Shown here: one piece after another, positions 26,364 to 35,762 of the stretch
Layout of the letters: the number at the start of each line of letters is the position of its first letter
Numbering within the stretch: position 1 is the stretch's first letter
Assembly (NCBI RefSeq): GCF_001510895.1
Contig: NZ_LPWA01000131.1
Location: 62,001-126,000, forward strand
Direction of reading: 5' to 3'
DNA length: 64,000 bases
Origin: Mesorhizobium loti
Lineage (GTDB): Bacteria; Pseudomonadota; Alphaproteobacteria; Rhizobiales; Rhizobiaceae
Program-made: the position numbers and the translations under genes
Notes under the pieces: generated by a model
Seen by the model: the letters and a program-made list of their open reading frames with translations, nothing else
Told to the model about the DNA's origin: nothing
Database searches by the model: none

Positions 26364-28041
26364 CCAGATGTGGCGGCGATGTAGAAATGTCGCCGGCTCT
26401 GCAAAGTAGAAATGTCGCATTGGCCGTTCCAAAGGGCAGGGTGCAGCAAGTTAGAAATGCGACAGTGAGGCCCCCGGCGCCGACATAAGCGCCCGATCGG
26501 GCGTCAGCTGGTCGGGGTTGCGCAGCCCGATCGGGTGCGTTCCAGTGGGCTCCCTGGGCTTTAGCTTTGAAAGCCGCCTTACTCGGCAGCGGCCAACCTT
26601 GTCAGTGCCTGTTCTCGCCGCGCGATGACAGCAGGGTCGTTGATAAAATCTGTCCTGCGGCCTGGCTTCGACCCGCGCTTCTTATAAGCGCTCTGCTCAC
26701 TGTTGGTCTTGATCTTCGGCGGAGGCCGCGCCTCGTCCTGCTGAGCCTTGATCCAAGTCAGCACTTCGCCGAGCCGCTTGTTCTCGGTGACCGCTGTGTG
26801 CGTGACGCGCTGCTCCTTGTCGAAGACGGTGTAGGGCAAGGAACACGCTCTCCATCGAACATCCAGCCGACCGTCGGCGAACTCGTAGATATCGACGTAT
26901 TTGCCGACCAGCCCGCACGAAAGCTCGTTCTTCTCAAGCATGATCTGCCTGCGCTCGTAGGAGAATGACAATTGCTGACCGACATAACGCTGCTCACGCT
27001 TGCACAGCACGTCACGCAGCCGATCTGGGGGCATGTTCAAGGCGCGGTGCAGATTGTCCGGCCGGGCAGGGACCTTGGCGAACTTCTCGTTGAAGTCGGC
27101 TGTGAAGGCCGGCAGGAAAACGTTGGCTTCTTCAATATCCGAAATGCCGGCAAGGCGCAGTTCCTTCACAAGCCGGTCCTGCAGCGTCCGATTGACCCGT
27201 TCGACTCGGCCCTTGGCCTGGCTGGAATTGGCACAAAGGATCTCGATGTTGAGCTCAGACAAGGCGCGACCGAACTGCGTCATGCCGCGGCCGGCACGAG
27301 CCTCGGCCTTCGCCACCCGAAACACGGTGTGCTTGTCGGAATAGAACGCCACCGGGCAGCCGTGTGCCTTCAGATAGAGCTCGAGCGTCTCGAAGTAGCT
27401 GAAGGTGCTCTCCGACTTCACAAAGCGAAGCTGCTGGAGCTTGCTCGTGGCATCGTCGATGAAGACGAGCAGGGTGCATGGATCGCCCCGCTCCTCGAAC
27501 CAACGGTGATCGCTGCCGTCGATCTGCACCAGCTCGCCATACGACTCCCGACGTAATCTGGGCTGATGGAACGTCCTGCGGTGCTTTCGGGACAGCCAGA
27601 TTCCAGCTTCCGCCATCCATTTGCGCAACGTCTCTCGTGACACGACCAGGCCGTGGTTCGCCGCCAACTTCTCGGCCGCCAAGGTCGGCCCGAAGTCGAG
27701 ATAGTGTTCCCGAACCAACTGAACCGCCAGTTCGCCGATGCCGGCGACATATCGATGGTTTGACGGTCGTCCTCGAGCCTTGTGCCGAAGTGCTGCGGCG
27801 CCTTCGGCTCTGAACGCCTTCAGCAGACGCTGGACCTGGCGGGTCGTCATATCCAGCACATGCGCCGCCGAGACAACCGTCATGCGCTGCTCCAAAACCT
27901 TCGACAGCACCTCGATGCGTTGCAGCTCGCGCTCGCTCATTAAAATCAGTCCCAACCCGCCGTCTCCCTCGCTCACCGACGAGCAAGGCGACATTCCTAC
28001 TTTGCGGAATCAAGACATTTCTATTTTGCGGCAATACCAGA
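26364..28041. mobile_element. ISNCY-type insertion sequence with likely 5-bp target duplication
   Basis: An element of about 1,668 bp (26369-28036) encoding one transposase on the minus strand. The ends are imperfect inverted repeats. Left: TGTGGCGGCG then TAGAAATGTC, repeated as AAAGTAGAAATGTC inside. Right, read inward: TATTGCCGCA then TAGAAATGTC, then AAAGTAGGAATGTC. A third TTAGAAATGCGAC lies at about 26451. CCAGA flanks both ends (26364-26368 and 28037-28041), which would be a 5-bp target duplication. The exact end is by eye and may be off by a few bases. Confidence 0.75.
26579..27940 (-). CDS. Transposase, ISNCY family (DDE integrase core)
   Basis: 453 residues from MSERELQRIEVL. An amino-terminal helix-turn-helix pair (MTVVSAAHVLDMTTRQVQRLLKAFRAEG and SRETLRKWMAEAG) precedes an rve-type core. 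The acidic triad can be read as Asp in QIDGSDHRWFE, Asp in FYSDKHTVF and Glu in KGRVERVNRTLQ. The carboxyl end is long and basic (KKRGSKPGRRTDF). The frame is intact, so the element may be active. It lies between the HXXEE-like gene and the MBL hydrolase, with no sign that it interrupts a gene. Confidence 0.9.
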   Translation of the reverse strand: MSERELQRIEVLSKVLEQRMTVVSAAHVLDMTTRQVQRLLKAFRAEGAAALRHKARGRPSNHRYVAGIGELAVQLVREHYLDFGPTLAAEKLAANHGLVVSRETLRKWMAEAGIWLSRKHRRTFHQPRLRRESYGELVQIDGSDHRWFEERGDPCTLLVFIDDATSKLQQLRFVKSESTFSYFETLELYLKAHGCPVAFYSDKHTVFRVAKAEARAGRGMTQFGRALSELNIEILCANSSQAKGRVERVNRTLQDRLVKELRLAGISDIEEANVFLPAFTADFNEKFAKVPARPDNLHRALNMPPDRLRDVLCKREQRYVGQQLSFSYERRQIMLEKNELSCGLVGKYVDIYEFADGRLDVRWRACSLPYTVFDKEQRVTHTAVTENKRLGEVLTWIKAQQDEARPPPKIKTNSEQSAYKKRGSKPGRRTDFINDPAVIARREQALTRLAAAE

Positions 28042-28203
28042 AAGTCGCATAAGATAGATTATGGAACTTATGGGTTGACCTGGAGCCCGGGAATTGCGGT
28101 GCTTTCCGGAGGCGATTTACCCCCGGCGACAATCCTCCGTCCTGCCGGAATGGTCTCGCTATTGTCGTAAGAACGAAACCAACGCCATAATCAGCAAGCG
28201 TCT

Positions 28204-29024
28204 CTACCGCGCTGATTCATAAGGAATTTCGATCGCCATGCCGTCGTAGGCCGGCGCCACGTGGTCCGGCGTCTCGGCCATCACGAGGCGTAGTCGAGCG
28301 GCACATGCATATGCGTCAGCACGGCGCTTCTTGGCGCCAGCTTCTCGATCCAGCCCAGCGCCTCACCGAGCGACAGATGGCTGGGATGCGTGTTGTACTG
28401 CAGCGCGTCGATCACCAGCACATCGAGGTCCCGCAGCCGTTCCGCGGTGGCAGCCGGGAAGTCGCTGACGTCGGGGCAATAGGCGAGCCCGCCGATGCGG
28501 AATCCAAGCGAAATGATGTCGCCATGGATCTGCGGCAGCGGCTCAAGGGTGAGGGGACCCCCCTCGCCTTCGATCACTACCGGCCTGGCATGGTCGATGA
28601 GATGCGGCTTGACGATCGGCGGATAGGAGCTGCCGGGCGGCGTCTCGAAGCAATAGCCGAACGCCTGGCGCAGCCGCCCCATCGTCGGCTCGTCGGCATG
28701 GATGTCGATGCGGTGCCGCTGCTCGTGCACATAGCCGCGCAGGTCGTCAATGCCATGGATGTGGTCGGCATGCGGATGGGTGTAGACAACTGCGTCGATG
28801 CGCTTGACCGAGGCCAGCAGCATCTGCTCGCGGAAATCCGGGCCGGTGTCGATGACGACCGTGGTGCGGGCGCCATTGGCGGCGATCCGCTCCACGAGGG
28901 CCGCCGTGCGCATGCGCCTGTTTTTCGGATTGGTCGGATCGCAATTGCCCCAGTCGCCTGTGATGCGCGGCGTGCCGGGCGACGAGCCGCAGCCGAGAAT
29001 GGTGAGGCGCAGCCGGTCGCTCAT
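28204..29024 (-). CDS. MBL-fold metallo-hydrolase (frame broken near the 3' end)
   Basis: PhnP/RNase Z-like metallo-beta-lactamase fold hydrolase. Metal ligands are in YTHPHADHIHGIDD, further ligands in GFRIGGLAYCPDVSDFP and LTHMHVPLDYA. The starting sequence TILGCGSSPGTPRITGDWGNCDP is typical of the family found next to tatD in Rhizobiales. As written the frame ends at 28281 after DYAS. Restoring one base at about 28288 gives DYALVMAETPDHVAPAYDGMAIEIPYES, the expected tail, ending at 28204. It overlaps nothing and lies three bases from tatD, in the tmk-holB-metG-tatD operon. Confidence 0.85.
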
Positions 29025-29027
29025 GTC

Positions 29028-29819
29028 TCAACCCGCCGCAGCCGGACGCGGCATCTTGGTGAACAGCCTAAAGACGTTTTCGGTGGTGATGTCGGCGATC
29101 TCCGCCTCGCTGACGCCAATGGTTTCGGCCAGCACCTTTGCCGTATTCACGACATAGGCGGGCTCGTTACGCTTTCCGCGATGCGGGATTGGCGCAAGGT
29201 AAGGCGCGTCAGTCTCGACCAGCAGCCGATCGCGCGGCACGTCGGCGGCGATGGCGCGCAATTCGGTCGAGTTCTTGAAGGTCAGGATACCCGAGAAGGA
29301 GACATAGCCACCCAGCGCCACGCCGATCTCGGCCAGCCTGCGTCCGGACGAAAAGCAATGCAGGATGAAGGGGAAGGCGCCCTTCCCTGTCTCGTCCTCG
29401 AGGATGGCCGCCATGTCGTCGTCGGCGTCGCGCGCGTGGATGACCAGCGGCAACCCGGTCCGGCGCGCGGCGGCGATGTGGTTGCGAAAACCTTGCGCCT
29501 GCGCCTCGCGTGGCGCACGATCATAGAAATAGTCGAGCCCGGCTTCGCCGATCGCCACCACCTTGGGGTGACTGGAAAGCTGTACCAGCTCGTCCGCGGT
29601 CACATCGAGCTCTTCCGCCGCATTGTGCGGATGAGTGCCGACAGAGCAATAGACCTCATTGAAAGCTTCAGCGATTTCAATGATTTGCTGAAAGCGCTTC
29701 ACCCGCGTCGAGATCGTCACCATGCGGCCAATCCCGGCGGCGAGGGCGCGGGCGACGATGGCCGCCCGCTCCTCGGCGAAGTCCGGAAAGTCGAGATGGC
29801 AGTGGCTGTCGACAAGCAT
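29028..29819 (-). CDS. tatD: TatD-family metal-dependent deoxyribonuclease
   Basis: 263-residue TIM-barrel hydrolase. Metal ligands: DSHCHLDF at 4-11, EAGLDYFYD near 93-101, VIHARDADDD, LHCFSSG, and the last Asp in VETDAPYLAP. TatD proteins act as 3'-5' exonucleases and in DNA repair or degradation. It overlaps the metG stop by one base (TGATG-type) on the minus strand and is followed by the MBL hydrolase gene, a conserved order in the group. Confidence 0.93.
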   Translation of the reverse strand: MLVDSHCHLDFPDFAEERAAIVARALAAGIGRMVTISTRVKRFQQIIEIAEAFNEVYCSVGTHPHNAAEELDVTADELVQLSSHPKVVAIGEAGLDYFYDRAPREAQAQGFRNHIAAARRTGLPLVIHARDADDDMAAILEDETGKGAFPFILHCFSSGRRLAEIGVALGGYVSFSGILTFKNSTELRAIAADVPRDRLLVETDAPYLAPIPHRGKRNEPAYVVNTAKVLAETIGVSEAEIADITTENVFRLFTKMPRPAAAG

Positions 29820-31369
29820 CAGGCTTTGGTGTCCTGCTCGACGTAACGCGGAAACACGCCCTCAGGCGCCGGCAGTGCTGTACCGGGCACGAGCGCATGT
29901 TCCGCGTGGACATGCGCGAAATTGCGCTTGTCCGCGGGCACGGCCAGGAGATCAAGCAGCTTCGCGGCCGATCCCGGAATGAACGGCTGGCAAAGCACCG
30001 TCACCCGCCGCACGACTTCGGCGGTCGTCCACAGCACCGTCTCCATGCGCTCGGGATCGCTCTTTCGCAGCGCCCAAGGCTCCTGGGACGCGAAGTAGCG
30101 GTCGGCCTCGGCCACCACGCCGAAGATTGCCGCCAGCGCCAGATGGATGGCCTGCTCCGTCATCGCCTTGCGCGCGACGACAAGCGCCTCTACCGCCTGG
30201 TCGAGGATCGCCCGGTCGGCTTCGGCCAGCTCGCCGCGCCGCGGCACCGCGCCGCCGCAGTTCTTGGCGATCATCGACAGCGAACGCTGCGCCAGATTGC
30301 CGAGGCCGTTGGCGAGATCGGCATTGGTGCGGTTGACGATCGCTTCATGGCTGTAGTTGCCGTCCTGGCCGAACGGCACCTCGCGCAGGAAGAAATAGCG
30401 CACCTGATCGACGCCGTAATGCTCAACCATGGTGAATGGATCGATGACGTTGCCGACCGACTTCGACATCTTCTCGCCGCGGTTGAACAGGAAGCCATGG
30501 CAGAAGACGCGCTTCGGCAGCGGGATCCCCGCCGACATCAGGAAGGCTGGCCAGAAGATGGCGTGGAAGCGCACGATGTCCTTGCCGATGATGTGCGCGT
30601 CCGCAGGCCAAAACCGCCATTTCTCAGCGTTTTCATCGGGATAGCCGACACCGGTGATGTAGTTGGTCAAAGCATCGACCCACACATACATCACGTGCTT
30701 CTCGTCGTCCGGCACCGGCACGCCCCAGTCGAAGGTGGTACGCGAGATCGACAGGTCCTTCAGCCCCGACTTGACGAACCTCACCACCTCGTTGCGGCGC
30801 TCGGCCGGACCGATGAAATCGGGCTGGCTTTCATAGAGCGCGAGGAGCCTGTCCTGATAGGCCGAAAGCCGGAAGAAATAGCTCTCTTCCTCGACCCATT
30901 CGACGGGCGTTCCTTGCGGCCCGTAGCGGACATTGTCGGCCCGGACCTCGGTCTCCTCCTCGTCGTAATAGGCTTCGTCGCGCACCGAGTACCAGCCGGC
31001 ATAGCCGCCCTTGTAGATATCGCCATTGGCGGCCATCGCCTTCCAGATCGCCTGTGAAGACGCCTTGTGCCGCTCCTCGGTGGTGCGGATGAAATCGTCG
31101 TTGGAGGCGTTGAGCGCGCTCGCCATGCGCTTGAACTCGGCTGCGTTGCGATTGGCGAGCTCGCGCGGTGAAATCCCTTCCTTGCGCGCCGTCTGCAGCA
31201 TCTTGATGCCGTGCTCGTCGGTGCCGGTCAGGAAGTAAACGTCCTTTCCGTCAAGCCGCTGGAAGCGCGCGAGCGCGTCGGTGGCGATCAGCTCGTAGGC
31301 ATGGCCGATATGCGGCTTGCCGTTCGGGTAGGAGATTGCGGTCGTGATGTAGAACGTATCGCGTGACAT
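29819..31369 (-). CDS. metG: Methionyl-tRNA synthetase
   Basis: Class I synthetase charging tRNA-Met, 516 residues from MSRDTFYITTAISYPNGKPHIGHAYE. The HIGH signature is HIGH in PHIGHAYE and the KMSKS loop is GEKMSKSVGN. It is the short form: no EMAP/tRNA-binding carboxyl domain and no knuckle cysteines in the insertion. The upstream in-frame ATG at 31438 adds 23 residues (MAIAMPIVYPP) unlike any family start. It belongs to the tmk-holB-metG-tatD operon. Confidence 0.95.
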   Translation of the reverse strand: MSRDTFYITTAISYPNGKPHIGHAYELIATDALARFQRLDGKDVYFLTGTDEHGIKMLQTARKEGISPRELANRNAAEFKRMASALNASNDDFIRTTEERHKASSQAIWKAMAANGDIYKGGYAGWYSVRDEAYYDEEETEVRADNVRYGPQGTPVEWVEEESYFFRLSAYQDRLLALYESQPDFIGPAERRNEVVRFVKSGLKDLSISRTTFDWGVPVPDDEKHVMYVWVDALTNYITGVGYPDENAEKWRFWPADAHIIGKDIVRFHAIFWPAFLMSAGIPLPKRVFCHGFLFNRGEKMSKSVGNVIDPFTMVEHYGVDQVRYFFLREVPFGQDGNYSHEAIVNRTNADLANGLGNLAQRSLSMIAKNCGGAVPRRGELAEADRAILDQAVEALVVARKAMTEQAIHLALAAIFGVVAEADRYFASQEPWALRKSDPERMETVLWTTAEVVRRVTVLCQPFIPGSAAKLLDLLAVPADKRNFAHVHAEHALVPGTALPAPEGVFPRYVEQDTKA

Positions 31370-31450
31370 GAATGAACCGTCATGAATATCTGGATGCAGT
31401 TGTGGCGGTGGATAAACTATCGGCATGGCGATTGCCATCCCGCAGGGCCG

Positions 31451-32506
31451 TCACATTCGCATCACAGAATTCAGGCGGTCGATCATGGTCAGGGCGTGCT
31501 GCTTCTTGTCGAGATTGTAGGTCTCGGCTTCAGATATCGTGTTTAGGGCCTCGTGCCAAGCCTCGGACAGTGTTTTGGCCCTGGCAAGGTCGCCGGCTAA
31601 GGCTGCTTCGCTGGCCGCAGACGACAGAAGATCGAGCGCCCGGCGGTTGAAGATATCGAACTGGATCGCCTGGTCGCGCCCGGCGACGGCTTCGGCAAGA
31701 CGATGGGCGCCGGCAATGTCGGGCTTCGGCGCAACCACTAGAGCATCGAGCGCGCCGGCGATCTCCAGCCCACCATATTGGGTAAGCAGGATCGCGTTGC
31801 GGGCGCTGCCCCCTGCCCGCTCGGCCAGTGCCGCGCGCGCCGCCGGATCCTCCGGCGGCGGCGGCTCGACATTTTCCAGCACGGCCATCAGTTCGTCGGG
31901 CGCAAGCGGCGTCAACCGCACCATCTGGCAGCGCGAGCGGATCGTCGGAAGCAGGCTGCCCGGCGCATGCACGATGAGGATGAACAGGGTGCGCGCCGGG
32001 GGCTCCTCGAGATTCTTGAGCAAGGCATTGGCGGCGTTGGTGTTCATGTCGTCGGCCGGGTCGACGATGACGACACGGTAGCTGCCGTCATGCGAGGTCA
32101 TCGACAGGAAGCGGCTGACCTTGCGGATCTCGTCGACGGTGAGCACCGTCTTGAAGCTCTTGGTCTTGTCGTTGGCCGGACGGGTGAGATGCAGCACCGA
32201 AGGATGCGCGCCGGTGGCGATCTGGCGAAACAGAGACAACGCCGGATCGGGAACGGCAAGCGTCTCGGGCGCGGCCGCAAAATCCGGATGTTTGAGAAGA
32301 TGATGCGCCAGGTGGAAGGCAAGCGTCGCCTTGCCGATGCCGTGCGGCCCGGCGAGGATCAGCGCATGCGGCAGCTTGCCGGCGCGGTAGGCTGCGGCAA
32401 GCATGCCCGCCGCCTGCGCATGGCCGATAAGCCGCGGCGTTTCCGACGGCTCTGGAACGCCGTCCAGCGTGTCGTGCTGTTCGGGAGCGATGCGTTCGAA
32501 GATCAT
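31451..32506 (-). CDS. holB: DNA polymerase III subunit delta'
   Basis: Clamp-loader subunit, 351 residues from MIFERIAPEQHDTL. AAA+ features: ALILAGPHGIGKATLAFHLAHHLL (Walker A), the sensor region VVIVDPADDMNTNAANALLKNLEEPPARTLFILI and the arginine-bearing RSRCQMVRLTPL. The ATG overlaps the tmk stop by four bases (32503-32506). The longer open frame to 32896 runs inside tmk and is not used. Confidence 0.93.
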   Translation of the reverse strand: MIFERIAPEQHDTLDGVPEPSETPRLIGHAQAAGMLAAAYRAGKLPHALILAGPHGIGKATLAFHLAHHLLKHPDFAAAPETLAVPDPALSLFRQIATGAHPSVLHLTRPANDKTKSFKTVLTVDEIRKVSRFLSMTSHDGSYRVVIVDPADDMNTNAANALLKNLEEPPARTLFILIVHAPGSLLPTIRSRCQMVRLTPLAPDELMAVLENVEPPPPEDPAARAALAERAGGSARNAILLTQYGGLEIAGALDALVVAPKPDIAGAHRLAEAVAGRDQAIQFDIFNRRALDLLSSAASEAALAGDLARAKTLSEAWHEALNTISEAETYNLDKKQHALTMIDRLNSVMRM

Positions 32507-33237
32507 GCCGGCGCCGTCTGCCTGCTTTGCACCGGCATACGCTTTTCCAGCACCGCGAACACGGCCGCGGTGACGACGTTTTCCACCGTTTCTGGATCGG
32601 CCGACGCATCGATCACAATGCAGCGATCCGGCTCTGCCTCGGCGATCGCCAAAAAAGCCTCGCGCCGGCGCTGGTGGACGGCGAGTGTTTCCTTTTCGAA
32701 ACGGTCGGCGCTGTCGCCCGCGCCGCGGCGTGCCGCCGCGCGCTTCAGGCCTTCGGCCGGATCGATATCGAAGATCAGCGTCATATCGGGAACCATGCCG
32801 TTGATGGCGACCGCTTCCAGCGCTTCCATGAAATCCGGATCGAGCCCGCCGGTAACGCCCTGATAGACGCGGGAGGAATCGATGAACCGGTCGCAAAGCA
32901 CGATCGAGCCGTGTTCCACCGCCGGCCGGATCACCTGCTCGACATGATCGGATCGTGCGGCGGCGAAGAGAATTGCTTCCATCTTGGGGCCGAACGGTTC
33001 GGCCGCGCCCGACAAAAGCACATGCCTGACCGCTTCGGCGCCCGGCGAGCCGCCTGGTTCGCGAGTGACCAGAACCTCATATTTTTTTGCGTGCATACGT
33101 CGTGCCAGCCGCTCGATCTGCGTCGACTTGCCTGCTCCTTCGCCGCCTTCGAAGGTGATGAAAAATCCGCTCGCCAATCGAGAATGCCTTTGCCCGCGCT
33201 GGCCGCTGTCATAGCTGTCGTCCGACAAAAGGTCCAC
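32503..33237 (-). CDS. tmk: Thymidylate kinase
   Basis: Phosphorylates dTMP to dTDP. The P-loop is FITFEGGEGAGKSTQI, the substrate-binding motif is LVTREPGGSPGAEAVR and DRFIDSSRVYQG, and the LID region is RRGAGDSADRFEKE. 244 residues; the family norm is near 210, and the first 20 residues (MDLLSDDSYDSGQRGQRHSR) are outside the fold, so a downstream start is possible. It overlaps holB by four bases and follows the carboxypeptidase homologue closely (12 bases). Confidence 0.93.
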   Translation of the reverse strand: MDLLSDDSYDSGQRGQRHSRLASGFFITFEGGEGAGKSTQIERLARRMHAKKYEVLVTREPGGSPGAEAVRHVLLSGAAEPFGPKMEAILFAAARSDHVEQVIRPAVEHGSIVLCDRFIDSSRVYQGVTGGLDPDFMEALEAVAINGMVPDMTLIFDIDPAEGLKRAAARRGAGDSADRFEKETLAVHQRRREAFLAIAEAEPDRCIVIDASADPETVENVVTAAVFAVLEKRMPVQSRQTAPA

Positions 33238-33249
33238 GAGCCTGCCCGA

Positions 33250-34442
33250 TCACAAATGCTTCTGACGCAGCCAGCCGACAGCAAGTTCCTTGGCGGCGTC
33301 GAGCGCGCGCTGCGGCAGCGTGCCCACTTTCACCGGCTCCGCGGCAAACAGCGGCGTTCGCTGGCTCAGCGTGTCGCCTATCCAAACGCGCAACTCCCCT
33401 ACCGGTTGCCCCTCCTCCACCGGCGCTGCCAGCGGACCGTCATAGACGATCTTGGCGGTCAGCTTGTCGCGATTGGCTATCGGCAGAAAGATGTCCACCG
33501 GGCCTTTGGCTTTCAAGGCCACGCCGGATTTGGCGCCGCCGAAAACCTGGGCTTCGCCGACCACCTCGTCCTTGGCGAAGATCTCCGTCTTCTGGAATGA
33601 CCGAGACCCCCAGTCGAGCAGCTTGCGGGCCTCCTCGGAACGTTCGCGATCGCTCGCCAGCCCGCTCAACGCCGCGATCACGCGGATGCCGCTATGGCTG
33701 ACCGTGCCGACAATGCCGAAGCCGGCGGATTCGCTCGCCCCGGCCACGAAGCCGTCGGCATCGATGCCCATGGCCAGTAGCGGGTTGCGGTTCCTTTGGG
33801 AGATCTTGTTCCAGGTGAAATCGGGCTGACCGTAATAGTGAAAGAACTCCGGATAGTCGCGCCAGATATGCAACGCCAGCATGGTGAGTTCCCTCACCGT
33901 CGTCTGCTGGCCGTCGGCCGCAGTCCGGTCGAGTTGACGAAGGTCGATTTCGAGAGGCCGATTTCCCGGGCACGCTCGGTCATTTGCGCGGCAAAATTCG
34001 TTTCCGAGCCCGCCATGCCTTCGGCGAGCACAATGCAGCCGTCATTGGCGGCCTGCACTGTCACGCCCTGGATCAGATCCTCGACGCGGACCGCCGATTT
34101 GAGCTTGGCGAACATGGTCGAAGTTCCGGACGGGGCGCCGCCGGTGCGCCAGGCGTTTTCGCTGACCACGAAAGTATCGTCGAGCGTGATCCGCTTCGAC
34201 TTGATGGCGTTGAACACCACCTCCATTGTCATCAGCTTGGCCATGGACGCCGGCGGGATCGGCTTGTCGGCATCCTTGGCGAATAGCACCGTGCCGGTAT
34301 CGGCATCGATCATGAAGGCCTGGGCCGCCTTGGTCTCGAAAAGCTGCGCGCTCGCCGGGACGGCGCAAAGCAGCATCAGCACCAATCCCAGAAGTCCGGC
34401 GAAAGGCTGAAGAGCGCGCAACTGCATGAAAAATCGACCCAT
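33250..34442 (-). CDS. D-alanyl-D-alanine carboxypeptidase homologue, frameshifted and lacking two active-site motifs
   Basis: Penicillin-binding protein 5-type fold: signal peptide (LLGLVLMLLCAVPASAQ), SxxK as SMAK at 66-69, and a carboxyl beta domain ending DAAKELAVGWLRQKHL. The frame breaks after NSTGL near 33920. The expected PADGQQTTVRELTMLAL continues in another frame, so one base is missing. Independently of that, the SxN motif reads AAN (131-133) and the KTG motif reads VAG in DADGFVAGASESAGF. Two of the three catalytic motifs are thus changed, so even the restored protein may not hydrolyse D-Ala-D-Ala. It lies between rlpA and tmk. Confidence 0.85.
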
Positions 34443-34496
34443 TAGGCCAAGCTATCAGGGTTTTTTCGGCCGGATCAACGGCGCGCGCGAAATTGA

Positions 34497-35762
34497 TCAG
34501 TTTCGCACAACCAATGCGTCCGGCGCGCCGTGCGACCAGGCCGCCTGCAGCAGGTCGTCGATGCTGCCATGGCCATCCGGATAGACATTGACCGCATACC
34601 AGTCGTTGCCGTCGAGCTCGGTCCGCTGGATTTCAGTCTTGCCGAACGGCTCGAGCGCCGCAGCCACGCGTTTTGCCTCGCCGGCGTCGTCGAAGGAGCC
34701 GGCAGCGACATAGTCGAGAGCCGGCGTCTGTTCCTGGCGGTTCGATTTCTTCCACGACTGCAGGATGTCGGCCGGCGACATGCCGCTGCCGTCGAGCGCG
34801 GCAAAGACGTCGGCACGATTGATGCGCTCATCCGCATAGGACAGCGAAGCCATCGCAAAGGGCGAGTTCGGCGGCAGCCTGAACTCCGGCCGCTCCGGCA
34901 CGATCGGCCCGAAATCCGGCAAGGTGACATCGCTGGCGCTTGGCGTCTGCGACGACATCGCCGGCTGCGCGGTCGGCTGCTCCGACAGCCCTGGCTGCGC
35001 GGCAAAGGCCCCTCCCGAATTGGTGAGTTGGCCGGGGAACGGCACGGCGGCCGGAGGCGCGTCCGTCTGCATGCTGGGCGACGGGCCGTTCATGGCGACC
35101 ATAACGCCGGTCGGCAGGCCATCGGACGGATCGGGCCGCCTGTTGCCGGGATGGTAGGACGCCATCAGATATTGGTCGTCATTGCCGTCGAGCGGCGCCC
35201 GGCCGACATATTCGACCTTCACCTTCGCGGTGCCGACCTTGTCATAGTCAAGCATTTGCGCGGCGCGCTCCGAGACGTCGATAATGCGGCCCTCATGATA
35301 TGGGCCGCGGTCGTTGACGCGCACGATGACCGAGCTGCCGGTCTCGAGGTTGGTAACGCGGGCGTAGCTCGGCAACGGCATGGTCGGATGCGCCGCCGTC
35401 AGTTGCGCCGTGTCATAGACTTCGCCATTGGCGGTCAGCCGGCCGTGGAAGGCATCGCCATACCAGGAGGCCAGGCCGACCTTGGCGTAGCGCTTTTCTT
35501 CCTTCGGGTAATACCACTTGCCGCGTACCTGGTATGGCTTTCCGAGCTGGTCGCGGCCGCCGCCGCGCCGCATGAAATTGACGCGCGGGCTGGCCTTCAC
35601 GCCATATTCGGATTCGGCGAAATATTCCTTGGAGCGCGGCCGCTTGTCGACCATCGCCTTGGGTTGTGGCGTGGAGGTGCAGGCGGCAAGCAGCACCGCC
35701 GACAGGGCGCACAACATAAAAGCAGGAGCGCGACGAAGACGCGGGCGCGCCGAGGTCTGCAT
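34497..35762 (-). CDS. rlpA: RlpA-family septal lytic transglycosylase lipoprotein
   Basis: 421 residues with a lipoprotein signal peptide (lipobox LLAAC, Cys28). The double-psi beta-barrel is at about 90-190, with GLASWYGDAFHGRLTANGEVYD and the conserved VIVRVNDRGPYHEGRIIDVSERAA. A SPOR-like carboxyl domain (about 340-420) would bind denuded glycan at the division septum. A long proline, serine and alanine-rich linker joins them. RlpA enzymes cleave peptidoglycan strands lacking stem peptides. A CtrA-like half-site pair lies about 105 bases upstream. Confidence 0.9.
   Translation of the reverse strand: MQTSARPRLRRAPAFMLCALSAVLLAACTSTPQPKAMVDKRPRSKEYFAESEYGVKASPRVNFMRRGGGRDQLGKPYQVRGKWYYPKEEKRYAKVGLASWYGDAFHGRLTANGEVYDTAQLTAAHPTMPLPSYARVTNLETGSSVIVRVNDRGPYHEGRIIDVSERAAQMLDYDKVGTAKVKVEYVGRAPLDGNDDQYLMASYHPGNRRPDPSDGLPTGVMVAMNGPSPSMQTDAPPAAVPFPGQLTNSGGAFAAQPGLSEQPTAQPAMSSQTPSASDVTLPDFGPIVPERPEFRLPPNSPFAMASLSYADERINRADVFAALDGSGMSPADILQSWKKSNRQEQTPALDYVAAGSFDDAGEAKRVAAALEPFGKTEIQRTELDGNDWYAVNVYPDGHGSIDDLLQAAWSHGAPDALVVRN

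Noticed and set aside
28305..31057. Two long plus-strand frames opposite MBL, tatD and metG
   Set aside because: Shadows of conserved minus-strand genes; biased composition.
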